From contig NZ_CP132334.1 of assembly GCF_030758415.1 (NCBI RefSeq), positions 3,174,001 to 3,238,000 of the forward strand: a stretch of 64,000 nt of DNA. Reading direction: 5' to 3'. The notes under the pieces were generated by a model. The model saw only the letters and a program-made list of their open reading frames with translations. It was not told where the DNA came from and ran no database searches. Of the stretch, positions 43,789-52,714 are shown in pieces. Each line of letters starts with the position of its first letter. The stretch's first letter is position 1. The position numbers and the translations under genes are program-made. This DNA is from Parvularcula sp. IMCC14364. Lineage in GTDB: Bacteria > Pseudomonadota > Alphaproteobacteria > Caulobacterales > Parvularculaceae.

Positions 43789-43914
43789 TCAGGTCTGCCA
43801 CGGGTTGATCAGCTTCAGTCCACAGCCATCAAAGTCACGGATATTCCGAGTTGCAACCTGTGCCGCCGTCTCTTGAGCAATGAAGTCGGCTTCCAATAAA
43901 TACGCGCTGGCCAT
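43789..43914 (-). pseudogene. C-terminal remnant of a VapC/PIN-domain toxin gene
   Basis: On the minus strand a 41-residue frame ends [34 protein letters not shown], closely fitting the last third of VapC toxins (ATRNVRDF...G....NPW). The N-terminal about 90 residues with the first catalytic acids are missing; a TAA lies three codons before the ATG at 43914. No vapB antitoxin is seen. VapC proteins are PIN-fold RNases of type II toxin-antitoxin pairs; this piece cannot be active. Confidence 0.75.
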
Positions 43915-43981
43915 AAAAACTTATGTGCCCGCTTTGGTCATGCACTATAAGCCTCTGGGAGACACAGGTTTTGAGAGCGAC

Positions 43982-45193
43982 ATGAACAAAAAAGACATCA
44001 ACAAGGTTGTGCTGGCATATTCTGGCGGCCTCGATACATCCGTTATCCTGAAATGGTTACAGGTCGAATATGATTGCGAAGTCGTGACGTTCACGGCGGA
44101 TCTCGGACAGGGTGAAGAGCTGGCACCTGCGCGTAAAAAAGCCGAACAGGCAGGCGTGAAAGACATTTTCATTGAGGACCTGCGCGAGGAATTTGTGCGC
44201 GATTATGTCTTCCCGATGTTCCGGGCCAATGCGGTTTATGAAGGCCTTTACCTACTCGGCACATCTATCGCCCGGCCGCTCATCGCAAAGCGCCTGGTGC
44301 AGATTGCAGAGGCAACAGGCGCTGATGCCATTTCCCACGGTGCCACCGGCAAGGGTAATGATCAGGTGCGGTTTGAATTAAATGCCTATGCGCTCAATCC
44401 CAATATCAAGGTGATCGCGCCCTGGCGCGAATGGGATCTGACCAGCCGCACAAAGCTGATCGACTTTGCCGAAAAACATCAGATTGCCGTGTCGAAGGAC
44501 AAACGCGGCGAAGCGCCATTCTCCGTGGATGCAAATCTACTGCACACGTCTTCGGAAGGAAAAGTGCTGGAAGACCCGGCGGAGCCAGCGCCGGATTATG
44601 TCTATTCGCGCACTGTCGATCCGGTAGACGCGCCTGACCAGCCGGAGATCATCGAGGTCGGTTTCACTAAAGGCGATGCAACTTCGATCAACGGGGAGGT
44701 CCTTTCGCCTGCGGAACTATTGAGTAAACTCAATGATTATGGCTGCAAGCACGGCATTGGGCGGTTGGACCTGGTGGAGAACCGGTTTGTCGGCATGAAG
44801 TCCCGCGGTATCTACGAAACGCCAGGCGGCACGATCCTGCTGGCAGCTCATCGTGGCATCGAGCAGATTACATTGGATCGGGGTGCCGCACATCTGAAAG
44901 ATGAGCTGATGCCGCGCTATGCCGAGCTAATTTACAACGGATTCTGGTTCGCCCCCGAACGGGAAATGCTGCAGGCGGCTATAGACCACAGTCAGGAAAA
45001 TGTGACGGGCTGGGTGAAGCTGCAGCTTTATAAAGGATCAGCCACTATTGTCGGGCGTGAAAGCCCGAAGTCACTCTATTCTGAGGCCCATGTGACGTTT
45101 GAGGATGATGCTGGCGCGTATGACCAGAAAGATGCTGAAGGCTTTATTCGCCTTAATGCATTGCGTCTGAAACTGCTCGGCCAGCAAAAATAG
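43982..45193 (+). CDS. argG: Argininosuccinate synthase
   Basis: 403 residues from the ATG at 43982; the frame extends to 43880 into the VapC remnant, but [15 protein letters not shown] is the family start. It joins citrulline and aspartate with ATP in arginine synthesis. Motifs are the PP-loop [22 protein letters not shown] and [11 protein letters not shown]. Length is typical of type 1 enzymes. Confidence 0.97.
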   Translation: MNKKDINKVVLAYSGGLDTSVILKWLQVEYDCEVVTFTADLGQGEELAPARKKAEQAGVKDIFIEDLREEFVRDYVFPMFRANAVYEGLYLLGTSIARPLIAKRLVQIAEATGADAISHGATGKGNDQVRFELNAYALNPNIKVIAPWREWDLTSRTKLIDFAEKHQIAVSKDKRGEAPFSVDANLLHTSSEGKVLEDPAEPAPDYVYSRTVDPVDAPDQPEIIEVGFTKGDATSINGEVLSPAELLSKLNDYGCKHGIGRLDLVENRFVGMKSRGIYETPGGTILLAAHRGIEQITLDRGAAHLKDELMPRYAELIYNGFWFAPEREMLQAAIDHSQENVTGWVKLQLYKGSATIVGRESPKSLYSEAHVTFEDDAGAYDQKDAEGFIRLNALRLKLLGQQK

Positions 45194-45254
45194 AAGAAAG
45201 AGAGTATTCCGGCTTTGTCGGACACTCCCCATATCAGCTCATGGAGGTGACACC

Positions 45255-46109
45255 ATGATCACCCTTGAAAATGTCAGCTATAGCTATCCGCGCAACAAGG
45301 CCGGCATCCTGTCGGGATTGACGCTTGATGTGGCGGATGGCGAGATTTTCGGCCTGCTCGGCCCCTCAGGGGCGGGCAAGTCTACAACCCAGAAAATAAC
45401 GATGGGTCTTTTGCGCGGTTTCAGTGGATCGGCGAGTGTTTTCGGTAAGCCTGTTGGCACAATGGGCCGGGATTTTTTCAATCGTATCGGCGTGTCGTTT
45501 GAGTTGCCAACACTGTATCTGCGTCTGACGGCATTTGAGAATCTCAGGCTCTATGCGGCTCTCTACAAAGGGCCGACCAGGGCACCAATGGAGCTTTTGT
45601 CGCTGGTTGGTCTTGAAGAAGATGCGCACAAGCGCGTCGCAGACTTTTCCAAGGGTATGAAGATGCGGCTCAACTTGTGCCGGGCGCTGGTGAATGATCC
45701 CGACCTGTTGTTCCTTGATGAGCCGACCACGGGGCAGGACCCCGCCCGGGCCCGTCTGACGCGTGATCTGATCCGTCAGTTAAAGCAGCAGGGCAAAACC
45801 ATTTTTCTGACCACGCATAATATGGCCGAGGCAGATGAAATCTGTGATCGGGTCGGGTTCCTGGTCAATGGTCGTGCGGATGTGATTGACGCGCCGACCA
45901 CCCTCAAGAAAAAGCATGGCGCCCCCGTGCTGGAAGTCACCAGCGACAGTGAAAACGGCACAGAACGCCAGACATTCCCCATGGAGACGATTGGTAAGAA
46001 CCAGACTTTTCTGAGCCTTGTTCAGGCCGGCAGTATTCAGACCATGCACACGCTGGAGGCGAGTCTGGATGATGTTTTCATCAAGGTTGCAGGAGGTGCG
46101 CGTGACTGA
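45255..46109 (+). CDS. ABC transporter ATP-binding protein (DrrA-like exporter)
   Basis: 284 residues after GGAGGTGACACC. Walker A GPSGAGKS, an atypical signature FSKGMKMRLNLCRAL, Walker B LLFLDEPTTGQDP and the switch His in TTHNMAEADE. The C-terminal extension is typical of export ATPases. Two permease genes follow with overlapping starts. The set resembles reported fluoroquinolone/drug or lipid exporters; substrate unknown. Confidence 0.92.
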   Translation: MITLENVSYSYPRNKAGILSGLTLDVADGEIFGLLGPSGAGKSTTQKITMGLLRGFSGSASVFGKPVGTMGRDFFNRIGVSFELPTLYLRLTAFENLRLYAALYKGPTRAPMELLSLVGLEEDAHKRVADFSKGMKMRLNLCRALVNDPDLLFLDEPTTGQDPARARLTRDLIRQLKQQGKTIFLTTHNMAEADEICDRVGFLVNGRADVIDAPTTLKKKHGAPVLEVTSDSENGTERQTFPMETIGKNQTFLSLVQAGSIQTMHTLEASLDDVFIKVAGGARD

Positions 46110-46803
46110 CCGGCTGTTGGTCTTGCTCGCTCATGACCTGCGTCTTCAATGGCGCTATGGCATTCTGGCAGCCTATATGGTGGTGGTCCTGATGACGGGT
46201 GTCCTCATCTGGTTGTTGCGGGATATTATGCCAAGCTGGTTCATCAGTCTGGTAATCTTTACAGACAATGCGCCGGTCGGCTTTTTCTTCCTCGGTGGTT
46301 TACTGATGCTTGAGCGGGCAGAGAATGTACGGGACACGCTCGCCATGACACCCGTTTCCGCAACTGAATACCTGACGGCCAAAATTCTCACATTTCTGGC
46401 GCTGTCCCTGGCAGCGATTGTGGTCGTGGGGCTGGCCAGCGGCAAGCCGGTCAACTGGCCGCTCTTTCTGGTAGCTGCGAGCATCACGTCGGTTTTCTAT
46501 CTGGGTCTTGGTGCCTTTGTTGCGGCACGGACGAAAACAGTCACCGGATATGTCACCAGTGCTGTCATCTGGTTTTTGCCCCTGCTATTGCCAGCGGGCG
46601 TTGCTTTTCTGGGCCCGATGCCGTTGTGGATGGCCTTGCTGCCAACAGCCGCGCAACTGGACCTGATTATTGCCGCACTCGATGGCGAGCAGATTTCTGT
46701 CGGGAGGGTTTCTCTTCTGATGCTGTCGGCCAGCCTTGCTGCCGCTTTTTCTGTTCATATGGGGATTAGGTCCTTGACGTCAGACTTTGGCCGCAAGTCA
46801 TGA
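46102..46803 (+). CDS. ABC-2 type exporter permease 1
   Basis: The GTG at 46102 has a full AGGAGGTG upstream and overlaps the ATPase end by eight bases; 233 residues. Six helices are predicted. Segments such as LMLERAENVRDTLAMTPVSATEYLTAKI match ABC-2 exporter subunits. It probably forms a heterodimer with the next gene product. Confidence 0.87.
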   Translation: MTDRLLVLLAHDLRLQWRYGILAAYMVVVLMTGVLIWLLRDIMPSWFISLVIFTDNAPVGFFFLGGLLMLERAENVRDTLAMTPVSATEYLTAKILTFLALSLAAIVVVGLASGKPVNWPLFLVAASITSVFYLGLGAFVAARTKTVTGYVTSAVIWFLPLLLPAGVAFLGPMPLWMALLPTAAQLDLIIAALDGEQISVGRVSLLMLSASLAAAFSVHMGIRSLTSDFGRKS

Positions 46804-47528
46804 GCGCGCTGTCAGCTCTCGCACCCCAGCGACTGCTGGCACTTTTCCGTGCTGACGCCATCAGTGTCGCGCGTGAACCTGTATTGTTTGTAAACTTATT
46901 CATCGGGCTGATTCTGCCGATCCTGCTGGCGGCCTTTGGCGACCAGATTGATGCGTATGCAGGGCAATCTCTCGGCATTACCGGTTTCTCGGCTTATGCC
47001 GTGCCTTTCGCGCTGATCACACCTGCGATCCTTATCGGTTGGGTCACGGGCATGTTGTTGCTAGAGGACCGGGATGACGGGCCTCTGCTCGCGCTGGAAG
47101 TCACCGCCATCGGCAAAGGGGGCTTCCTTCTCTATCGCACTTTTGTATTGATGCTGATTGCCTCTGCCGCGACACTTTTTACTTTAACCCTTCTGCTACC
47201 GGATCAGCCGGGATTGTACTTTCCGTTGGTGCTGCTGATCAGTCTTGAAAGCGTGTTCATCAGTTTTGCGCTGGTGGCTTTGGCCGGGAACAAGGTTGAA
47301 GGCATGGCTCTATCGAAGATCCTTAACATGCTGGCGCTTGTCCCCTTGCTGGCTCTGCTGGCAACGCCATGGCGCTATGCTGCCGGTATCATCCCCAGCT
47401 TCTGGATCGGTGAAATCCTGTTGCGGGCTGACGGGCACCTCTCAGGACTGACATTCCTGATTGCGCTGGTTGTGCATATCGCCAGCCTTGTCTTCCTGTT
47501 CAGGCTGGTGACGCGTCGTCTCGGTTAG
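46800..47528 (+). CDS. ABC-2 type exporter permease 2
   Basis: 242 residues, start overlapping the previous stop (ATGA). Six helices; ALFRADAISVAREPVLFVNLF at the N-terminus and GMLLLEDRDDGPLLALEVTAI fit the ABC-2 fold. Third member of the exporter operon; the next gene is convergent. Confidence 0.86.
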   Translation: MSALSALAPQRLLALFRADAISVAREPVLFVNLFIGLILPILLAAFGDQIDAYAGQSLGITGFSAYAVPFALITPAILIGWVTGMLLLEDRDDGPLLALEVTAIGKGGFLLYRTFVLMLIASAATLFTLTLLLPDQPGLYFPLVLLISLESVFISFALVALAGNKVEGMALSKILNMLALVPLLALLATPWRYAAGIIPSFWIGEILLRADGHLSGLTFLIALVVHIASLVFLFRLVTRRLG

Positions 47529-47556
47529 GGCCGGTGGTGAAGGGCGCGCAGAAACC

Positions 47557-47748
47557 TTAGGCATCATCAAGATGCCGGGCCTCCGCTTCCAGCATGATCG
47601 GAATGCCATCACGGATAGGGTAGGCAAGGCGTGCTTTCTGACTCACCAGTTCCTGCTGGTCGGCATTATATTCCAGCGGCCCCCGGCTGACCGGACAGAC
47701 GAGAATTTCAAGCAGTTTAGGGTCAATTTCAGAACTGGACTTTTCCAT
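47557..47748 (-). CDS. Trm112 / UPF0434 family protein
   Basis: 63 residues: [21 protein letters not shown] and [19 protein letters not shown] are the family pattern. Only one of the usual Cys is kept, as in many bacterial members. Eukaryotic Trm112 activates methyltransferases; bacterial function is unclear. In many alphaproteobacteria it follows LON-domain and CnoX genes directly; here two opposite-strand genes lie between. Confidence 0.9.
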   Translation of the reverse strand: MEKSSSEIDPKLLEILVCPVSRGPLEYNADQQELVSQKARLAYPIRDGIPIMLEAEARHLDDA

Positions 47749-47880
47749 GCTTCAGACGCTCCCGTTACATATCGGCTCTGATGCTGAAACAATTAGCCGA
47801 AACATGGTGGAAACCCAAATAGTTATCTCGGCGCAATCATGATATTGTCCAGAACGAATGCTAACTTTCAGAGTAAGAGA

Positions 47881-49668
47881 ATGAACGCTATTTTTGCAGA
47901 ACTGAACAGACGCGGCGTCCTGCGCACAGGTTCTGCCTATATTGTGCTCAGCTGGTTAATGCTTCAGGTTTCGGGCATTCTTGTGCCCGCGATGGAATTA
48001 CCACCTGTTGTTCTAACGGTCACAGGCTGGTTTCTCTTCTTCTGCTTCCCGTTTGTCGTGCTTGCGTCATGGCTGGTTGATGTGACGCCTGAAGGGATTG
48101 TGCTGACAAAAACATTGGAGAAGCGGGAAGAGCAACATACGCAGCAGACGGAAGTTGCGCGCTCCGTTATCGACGTTTTGCCCACAAGTGCAGGACCTGA
48201 ATTCATGTCATCTGCAAATTTAGCAGGGCAGAAATCTGTTGCTGTTCTGCCATTCAGGGATGTTAGTCCGCAGAACGATCAGGCGCACCTGTCAGAGGGG
48301 GTCGCAGAAGAAGTGCGCAACCTTCTTTCCACAGCAACTGATCTGCGTGTGGTTGGTCGTTCTTCCTCCAAAGCCTTTCAGGACAAATACAGGGAGCCGC
48401 GCGAGATTGGCCAGCTTCTGCATGTGCAATATGTGCTGACGGGCGAAATCAGCCGTGTCGCGGACACATTGTCGGTCAGGGCACAGCTAATAAATGTAAC
48501 GAGTGGCTTTCAGCTCTGGGCCAAACCTTATGAGCGCAATCTGAAAGATATCTTCGATATTCAGGAAGATATTGCTGCGATCATCGCAAGAGAACTTGGT
48601 GTGTCCCTGGATAGGGGGCAGGCAGAAGATACATCGCAGCGCCTGACTGAAAATGAAGGCGCTTACGCATTATATATGCGCGCTCATACACTTATTCAGC
48701 ATCATATTACCACGGGGCTTGAGGAGGCGATTGGCCTGTTGGAGCAGGCACTCAGGATTGATGACAAATTCGCACGTGCATGGGCCGCTCTGGCAGGGGC
48801 GCATGTTGCCTCAAGTGTACATCTAAATCGACGGTTGTCCGAAGCTCAGGCAGCGGCAGAGCGGTGTTGCCGCCAGGCGATTGCCTGTGATCCGCATTAT
48901 GCTGCGCCACATGCAGTACTTGGGCGCGTATTCATGCAACACCGGGCCTATACTGCCATGCAGATGTCTTTTGATACCGCCCTTTCTCTGGACCCGGACG
49001 ATACAACCACCCTGCACCATGCGGGGATGGCAATGATCAATGTGGGGCGTATTCAGGAAGCAGCGCAGCACTGCCAGCGCCTGCACGATATCGATCCCAT
49101 GATGCCATTTGCTCTGAGTGGTATGGCAATTTGCCGTCTGTTGAGCGGAGACCTGGTGGCAGCAGAAGAGTATGCCACCCGTGTTGCGGCGCTTGGCTTC
49201 GGGCCAGCCCTCCTTACCTTGGCTGATATCGCTTGGTTGCAGCAGGATCTTGAGAAAGCAGCTCGGCTGCAGGATCAGGCGATGAGTGCCGGTCTGGTGC
49301 ATGAATTCACGCAAGAGCAGATTAAAATCCTGTCACGGAGCATTTATTTCGATGACCGGAAAGAGGAGGCGCTGGAGATTGTCGCTGAATATGTGCGGGA
49401 CCCAGCACCTGAAACGGAGGGTTTTGCACCAGTGATGCTGTTGCGCCTTGGTCGTATTGAAGAAGCATTTGACATTTTTGCCCGAAACAAATTCGCCTTT
49501 GACAGTTATTTCCTTGCGGCCCTTTGGTCGCCTTCAGGTGCGCAGGCGCGGCGGCATCCGGCCTTCCGGGATTTTGTCAAACGTATTGGCCTTGTTGATT
49601 ACTGGCAGCAATATGGCTGGGCGCATCATTGCCAGCCGATTTCCGACACTGATTTTGAGGTGGCCTGA
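47881..49668 (+). CDS. Membrane TolB-like/TPR protein beside a PycTM-like gene
   Basis: 595 residues from the ATG at 47881. MNAIFAELNRRGVLRTGSAYIVLSWLMLQVSG and two helices (about residues 15-70) form the membrane part. Then KSVAVLPFRDVSPQND...LSEGVAEEVRNLLS is a TolB-like (FlgO-type) domain at about 120-260, followed by tetratricopeptide repeats (about 275-520). This module is often fused C-terminal to class III adenylate/guanylate cyclases or winged-helix sensors; no cyclase or DNA-binding domain is present here. Its stop touches the next start (TGAATG), so the two are translationally coupled. Function unknown. Confidence 0.85.
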   Translation: MNAIFAELNRRGVLRTGSAYIVLSWLMLQVSGILVPAMELPPVVLTVTGWFLFFCFPFVVLASWLVDVTPEGIVLTKTLEKREEQHTQQTEVARSVIDVLPTSAGPEFMSSANLAGQKSVAVLPFRDVSPQNDQAHLSEGVAEEVRNLLSTATDLRVVGRSSSKAFQDKYREPREIGQLLHVQYVLTGEISRVADTLSVRAQLINVTSGFQLWAKPYERNLKDIFDIQEDIAAIIARELGVSLDRGQAEDTSQRLTENEGAYALYMRAHTLIQHHITTGLEEAIGLLEQALRIDDKFARAWAALAGAHVASSVHLNRRLSEAQAAAERCCRQAIACDPHYAAPHAVLGRVFMQHRAYTAMQMSFDTALSLDPDDTTTLHHAGMAMINVGRIQEAAQHCQRLHDIDPMMPFALSGMAICRLLSGDLVAAEEYATRVAALGFGPALLTLADIAWLQQDLEKAARLQDQAMSAGLVHEFTQEQIKILSRSIYFDDRKEEALEIVAEYVRDPAPETEGFAPVMLLRLGRIEEAFDIFARNKFAFDSYFLAALWSPSGAQARRHPAFRDFVKRIGLVDYWQQYGWAHHCQPISDTDFEVA

Positions 49669-50208
49669 ATGATAAAAAACGATCCCACTCCACAAGTTTC
49701 GGCGGCAACATCCGCTGATCCGGTACTCTCTCTCAGGTTACAGTTTCTGCTGGGGCAGGCAGATGCCCTGGGCCAGCAAATTCAGTTTGCTGACATGAAA
49801 GCGGTCGCCCTGTTTGCTCTGATTGGCGTGATTGCTGCCAATGCCATTCTGAATATCGAGTCTGTTGACTATGCGGGGGCCTTGGTCGCGTTGATCCAGA
49901 TCAAGGCTGTCATCATGGCGATCTGTCTGTTTGTGGTCCTGCCGCGCCTTGCCAGCAAGGAAGACAGTAAGAAGATGGTTTTGCAGGACAGGTTTTCGTG
50001 GCCAGCTCTCACCAGTGAAACATATGGGCCGGAAGAACACGCGGCCTATATGCGGACCAGTGAAGTGTCTGAACTGATTATTTCAGTCGCCCGCAGCAAC
50101 GTCATTGTGGCGCGCATATTGCGGCGTAAATTTTCGCTGTTGCGCTGGGCATTCCTACTGGCAATGGTGGATGTGCCGGTCACAATCATCCTCTATCTGG
50201 CAGCTTGA
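49669..50208 (+). CDS. PycTM-like (Pycsar effector family, formerly DUF5706) membrane protein
   Basis: 179 residues. A soluble N-terminal helix leads to QQIQFADMKAVALFALIGVIAANAIL, resembling the ADTKA motif and first helix of Pycsar effector proteins. A second helix (AVIMAICLFVVLPRL), a polar loop with FSWPALTSETYGPEEHAAYM, a long amphipathic stretch and a last helix (WAFLLAMVDVPVTIILYLA) follow. In Pycsar defence, such proteins break the membrane when cCMP or cUMP made by PycC binds. No cyclase gene is adjacent. The match is by pattern only. Its stop lies three bases from the convergent LON gene. Confidence 0.62.
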   Translation: MIKNDPTPQVSAATSADPVLSLRLQFLLGQADALGQQIQFADMKAVALFALIGVIAANAILNIESVDYAGALVALIQIKAVIMAICLFVVLPRLASKEDSKKMVLQDRFSWPALTSETYGPEEHAAYMRTSEVSELIISVARSNVIVARILRRKFSLLRWAFLLAMVDVPVTIILYLAA

Positions 50209-50211
50209 TTA

Positions 50212-50901
50212 TTATTGCAGCCGACCGGGTTTTTTATCCGGGTCAGACATGTCTGCGTGGCTTTCCGCCACTGATATTTCCATGAGGGAGACCAACGCAC
50301 GGGCACGGTCTTCGATGCTTCCGGCTTCAAGAATAGCCTGTTGTTCGTCTGGCTCAAACGGGCAGCTCATGGCAATGGAGTTGACAATCGAGTCGACGGA
50401 CGCGTCCTTGATCGCATCCCAGTCAGCTTTCAGGCCAGCTTCGTTGAGGTATGAAAGTAATACATCAAGCAATCTGCTTCTGATGTCAGAGTCCTGATCT
50501 GCATCGACTTCCTGCTGCCAGAGGTCCATGGTGTAGGGCGTCCAGTCCAGCCGTGCCTGCCGGAATGCTGTATCTGGATCGAGTTCATCCTTTATCAGAA
50601 ACCTCGATATACCTGTCAGGGTAATGAGATACCTGCCGTCATCTGTTTCCATGAATGACGTAATACGGCCAGCACAGCCTATAGTATATAAATCAGAAGG
50701 GTCGCTGTCCTTTTTCGGGCGGACCATGCCAATAAGCCGCCCTGCGGCCAGAGCGTGGTCAGCCATCATCAGGTAGCGTGGCTCAAAAATATTCAATGGC
50801 AAGCGGCCGCGCGGCAGCAACAAGGCATTGCGCAAGGGGAAAATCGGTAGAGTCTCCGGCTGTTGCCGTCCGTACCCCCCTCGTTCTGTATCACTTGCCA
50901 T
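50212..50901 (-). CDS. Stand-alone LON substrate-binding domain protein
   Basis: 229 residues: LPIFPLRNALLLPRGRLPLNIFEPRYLMM, IGMVRPKK and TIGCAGRITSFMETDDGRYLITLTGISRFLI match the Lon N-terminal (PUA-like) domain without ATPase or protease parts. Probably binds unfolded protein or acts as an adaptor. It begins 30 bp after the cnoX stop on the same strand, a conserved pair. Confidence 0.92.
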   Translation of the reverse strand: MASDTERGGYGRQQPETLPIFPLRNALLLPRGRLPLNIFEPRYLMMADHALAAGRLIGMVRPKKDSDPSDLYTIGCAGRITSFMETDDGRYLITLTGISRFLIKDELDPDTAFRQARLDWTPYTMDLWQQEVDADQDSDIRSRLLDVLLSYLNEAGLKADWDAIKDASVDSIVNSIAMSCPFEPDEQQAILEAGSIEDRARALVSLMEISVAESHADMSDPDKKPGRLQ

Positions 50902-50930
50902 TCTGCCTCCAGTATGTTCGGTACAACCTG

Positions 50931-51893
50931 TCAGGAAAAAAGTATCGAAGACAAGCGGCGACGCGCGTCTTTGGTAACAGGGTGCTTTGCGCCAAGCGCT
51001 TCAAAAAGGGTGACCAGTTTTGTGCGCGCGGCTTCTTCATTCCAGCTGCGGTCCCGGGCGACAATTGCCAGTAATGTATCTGCTGCCTGCTCGACATGAC
51101 CATTACCGATCAGCGCTTCCGCATAGGCGTACTGAGCGTCCATATCTTCAGGTGCGTTTTCAGCGGCCGCCTGCGCGCTGGAAAGGTCTGCGCCGTTTGC
51201 GCCGGTCTCGGCGAGGTCAATCATGGCGTGCACGCTCGATACGCTTGCGAGCGAGCGTAGTTTTTCCGGTATCAGTTCCAGCATCTGTCTTGCTTCTGCC
51301 AGGTTGCCGCCCGCCACATGACAATGCGCCAGACCCGCCAGTGCCCGGGCTTTCTCTTCGTTTTCTTCGCTCAGGGTCTGAGCAAGCTGGCCGTATAGCT
51401 GTGCTGCGGCAGGCAGGTTATTTTCAGCGAGTGCAGCATCTGCTGCATCAAGTATTTCTTCCGTCGTGGGTTCATTCCCGGCGCCGCCCGCGCTCAGGCC
51501 TGCCTGTTCCGCAATCTGTAGCGCACGCTCGAGAAACTGTTTGATCTGGCTTTCCGGCAGGGCACCAGCAAACCCGTCTACCGGCTGTCCGGCGATGAAA
51601 AGCATGACTGTTGGCACAGACTGAATGCGCAATTGCTGGGCAAGCATCTGGTTCTGGTCAATATCGACCTTGACCATAAGGACTTTGCCTTTGAGGTCAT
51701 TGACGGCTTTTTCCAGCAATGGGCCCAGTGTCTTGCAGGGGCCGCACCAGGGAGCCCAGAAGTCTACGATCACAGGCACTTCGCGTGAGGCGTTCATCAC
51801 ATCCTCGGCGAAGGTTTCGATGCTTGAATCTCTGATATAGGCGCTTTGTTGCGCAGTCCCTGCTGGTGCAGCGGTGCCCAGAATATCTGTCAT
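50931..51893 (-). CDS. cnoX: CnoX-type thioredoxin-TPR co-chaperone
   Basis: 320 residues after CAGGAG. Thioredoxin domain (about residues 20-130) with active site FWAPWCGPCKTL, then a TPR-like tail (ADAALAENNLPAAAQLYGQLAQ, EALIGNGHVEQAADTLLAIVARDRSW). CnoX/YbbN protects proteins from aggregation under hypochlorous-acid stress and hands them to chaperones. The CGPC keeps both Cys, unlike E. coli CnoX, which lacks the redox pair. Confidence 0.9.
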   Translation of the reverse strand: MTDILGTAAPAGTAQQSAYIRDSSIETFAEDVMNASREVPVIVDFWAPWCGPCKTLGPLLEKAVNDLKGKVLMVKVDIDQNQMLAQQLRIQSVPTVMLFIAGQPVDGFAGALPESQIKQFLERALQIAEQAGLSAGGAGNEPTTEEILDAADAALAENNLPAAAQLYGQLAQTLSEENEEKARALAGLAHCHVAGGNLAEARQMLELIPEKLRSLASVSSVHAMIDLAETGANGADLSSAQAAAENAPEDMDAQYAYAEALIGNGHVEQAADTLLAIVARDRSWNEEAARTKLVTLFEALGAKHPVTKDARRRLSSILFS

Positions 51894-51963
51894 GGTTTAT
51901 CTCCTGAAGACAGCTACATGGCGTTGCCAGTGCGATAGTTCAAGTTTTCTCTGGCGCGGCACA

Positions 51964-52485
51964 TCATACTCCCGGATTGGCAAGATGCATAATTGCAGGG
52001 TCGTGACCGCAAGCATGGATGAACACTTGCAGGTTCTTGAATGATATAGCCGTGGAGGCAGTATTTTCCAGTGGATGGAACCACGCCTGCTCGCAATCGG
52101 CGAATCTTTCATCAAGTATAACATGGCTGATGCGTTGCTGCCGGTCATTGATTAGTGCGAAAGGTGTCACCGCGCCGGGTATCACGCCAAGAATTTCTGT
52201 CATCAGGTCAGGCTTGCCAAACGAAAGGCGCTGCTTTGCGCCAATAGCCTTGCCAAGCGCCTTCAGGTCTACCTGCGTCTCTGCCACAGCCACCACCAGG
52301 CTTAGTGTTCCGGCTTTATCCTTGAGGAAAAGGTTCTTGGAATGGCAGCCGGGCATATTTTTCTTGATCGACTGGCTTTCCTCTACCGTAAAAACGGCAT
52401 CATGATCCTGCGTTTCATAGGCAAGACCGAGCTCGTCGAGAAAGCTGAACAGATCCTGCCGTGTGGCCGGTTGCGGTACTGCCAT
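51964..52485 (-). CDS. Prolyl-tRNA deacylase (YbaK/ProX family)
   Basis: 173 residues after CAGGGAGACATC. Editing-domain pattern: AYETQDHDAVFTVEES, PGCHSKNLFLKDK (the invariant Lys), LSFGKPDLMTEILGVIPGAVTPFAL and the C-terminal FIHACGHDPAIM. It removes wrongly attached alanine from tRNA-Pro in trans. Monocistronic in appearance. Confidence 0.9.
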   Translation of the reverse strand: MAVPQPATRQDLFSFLDELGLAYETQDHDAVFTVEESQSIKKNMPGCHSKNLFLKDKAGTLSLVVAVAETQVDLKALGKAIGAKQRLSFGKPDLMTEILGVIPGAVTPFALINDRQQRISHVILDERFADCEQAWFHPLENTASTAISFKNLQVFIHACGHDPAIMHLANPGV

Positions 52486-52593
52486 ATAGATGTCTCCCTG
52501 GGGCTCTCATAATATCATGTGACTATGGCATAATTTTCCACTTGCACTTCTGCAAGTGATGCGCTTTATAGCGGTTCTGCCTTCACGGCGTGA

Positions 52594-52668
52594 GCGGGCG
52601 TAGCTCAGGGGTAGAGCATCACCTTGCCAAGGTGAGGGTCGTGCGTTCGAATCGCATCGCCCGCTCCA
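52594..52668 (+). tRNA. tRNA-Gly (GCC anticodon)
   Basis: All arms fold: acceptor GCGGGCG/CGCCCGC, D stem GCTC/GAGC, anticodon stem TCACC/GGTGA with loop TTGCCAA (anticodon 52626-52628), T stem GTGCG/CGCAT with TTCGAAT loop. The discriminator is T and the CCA end is encoded. It decodes GGC and GGU. Confidence 0.96.
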
Positions 52669-52714
52669 GTGACGGTATTTCCCCTGTATATATTTTGAAT
52701 ATATCGAGACAAAC

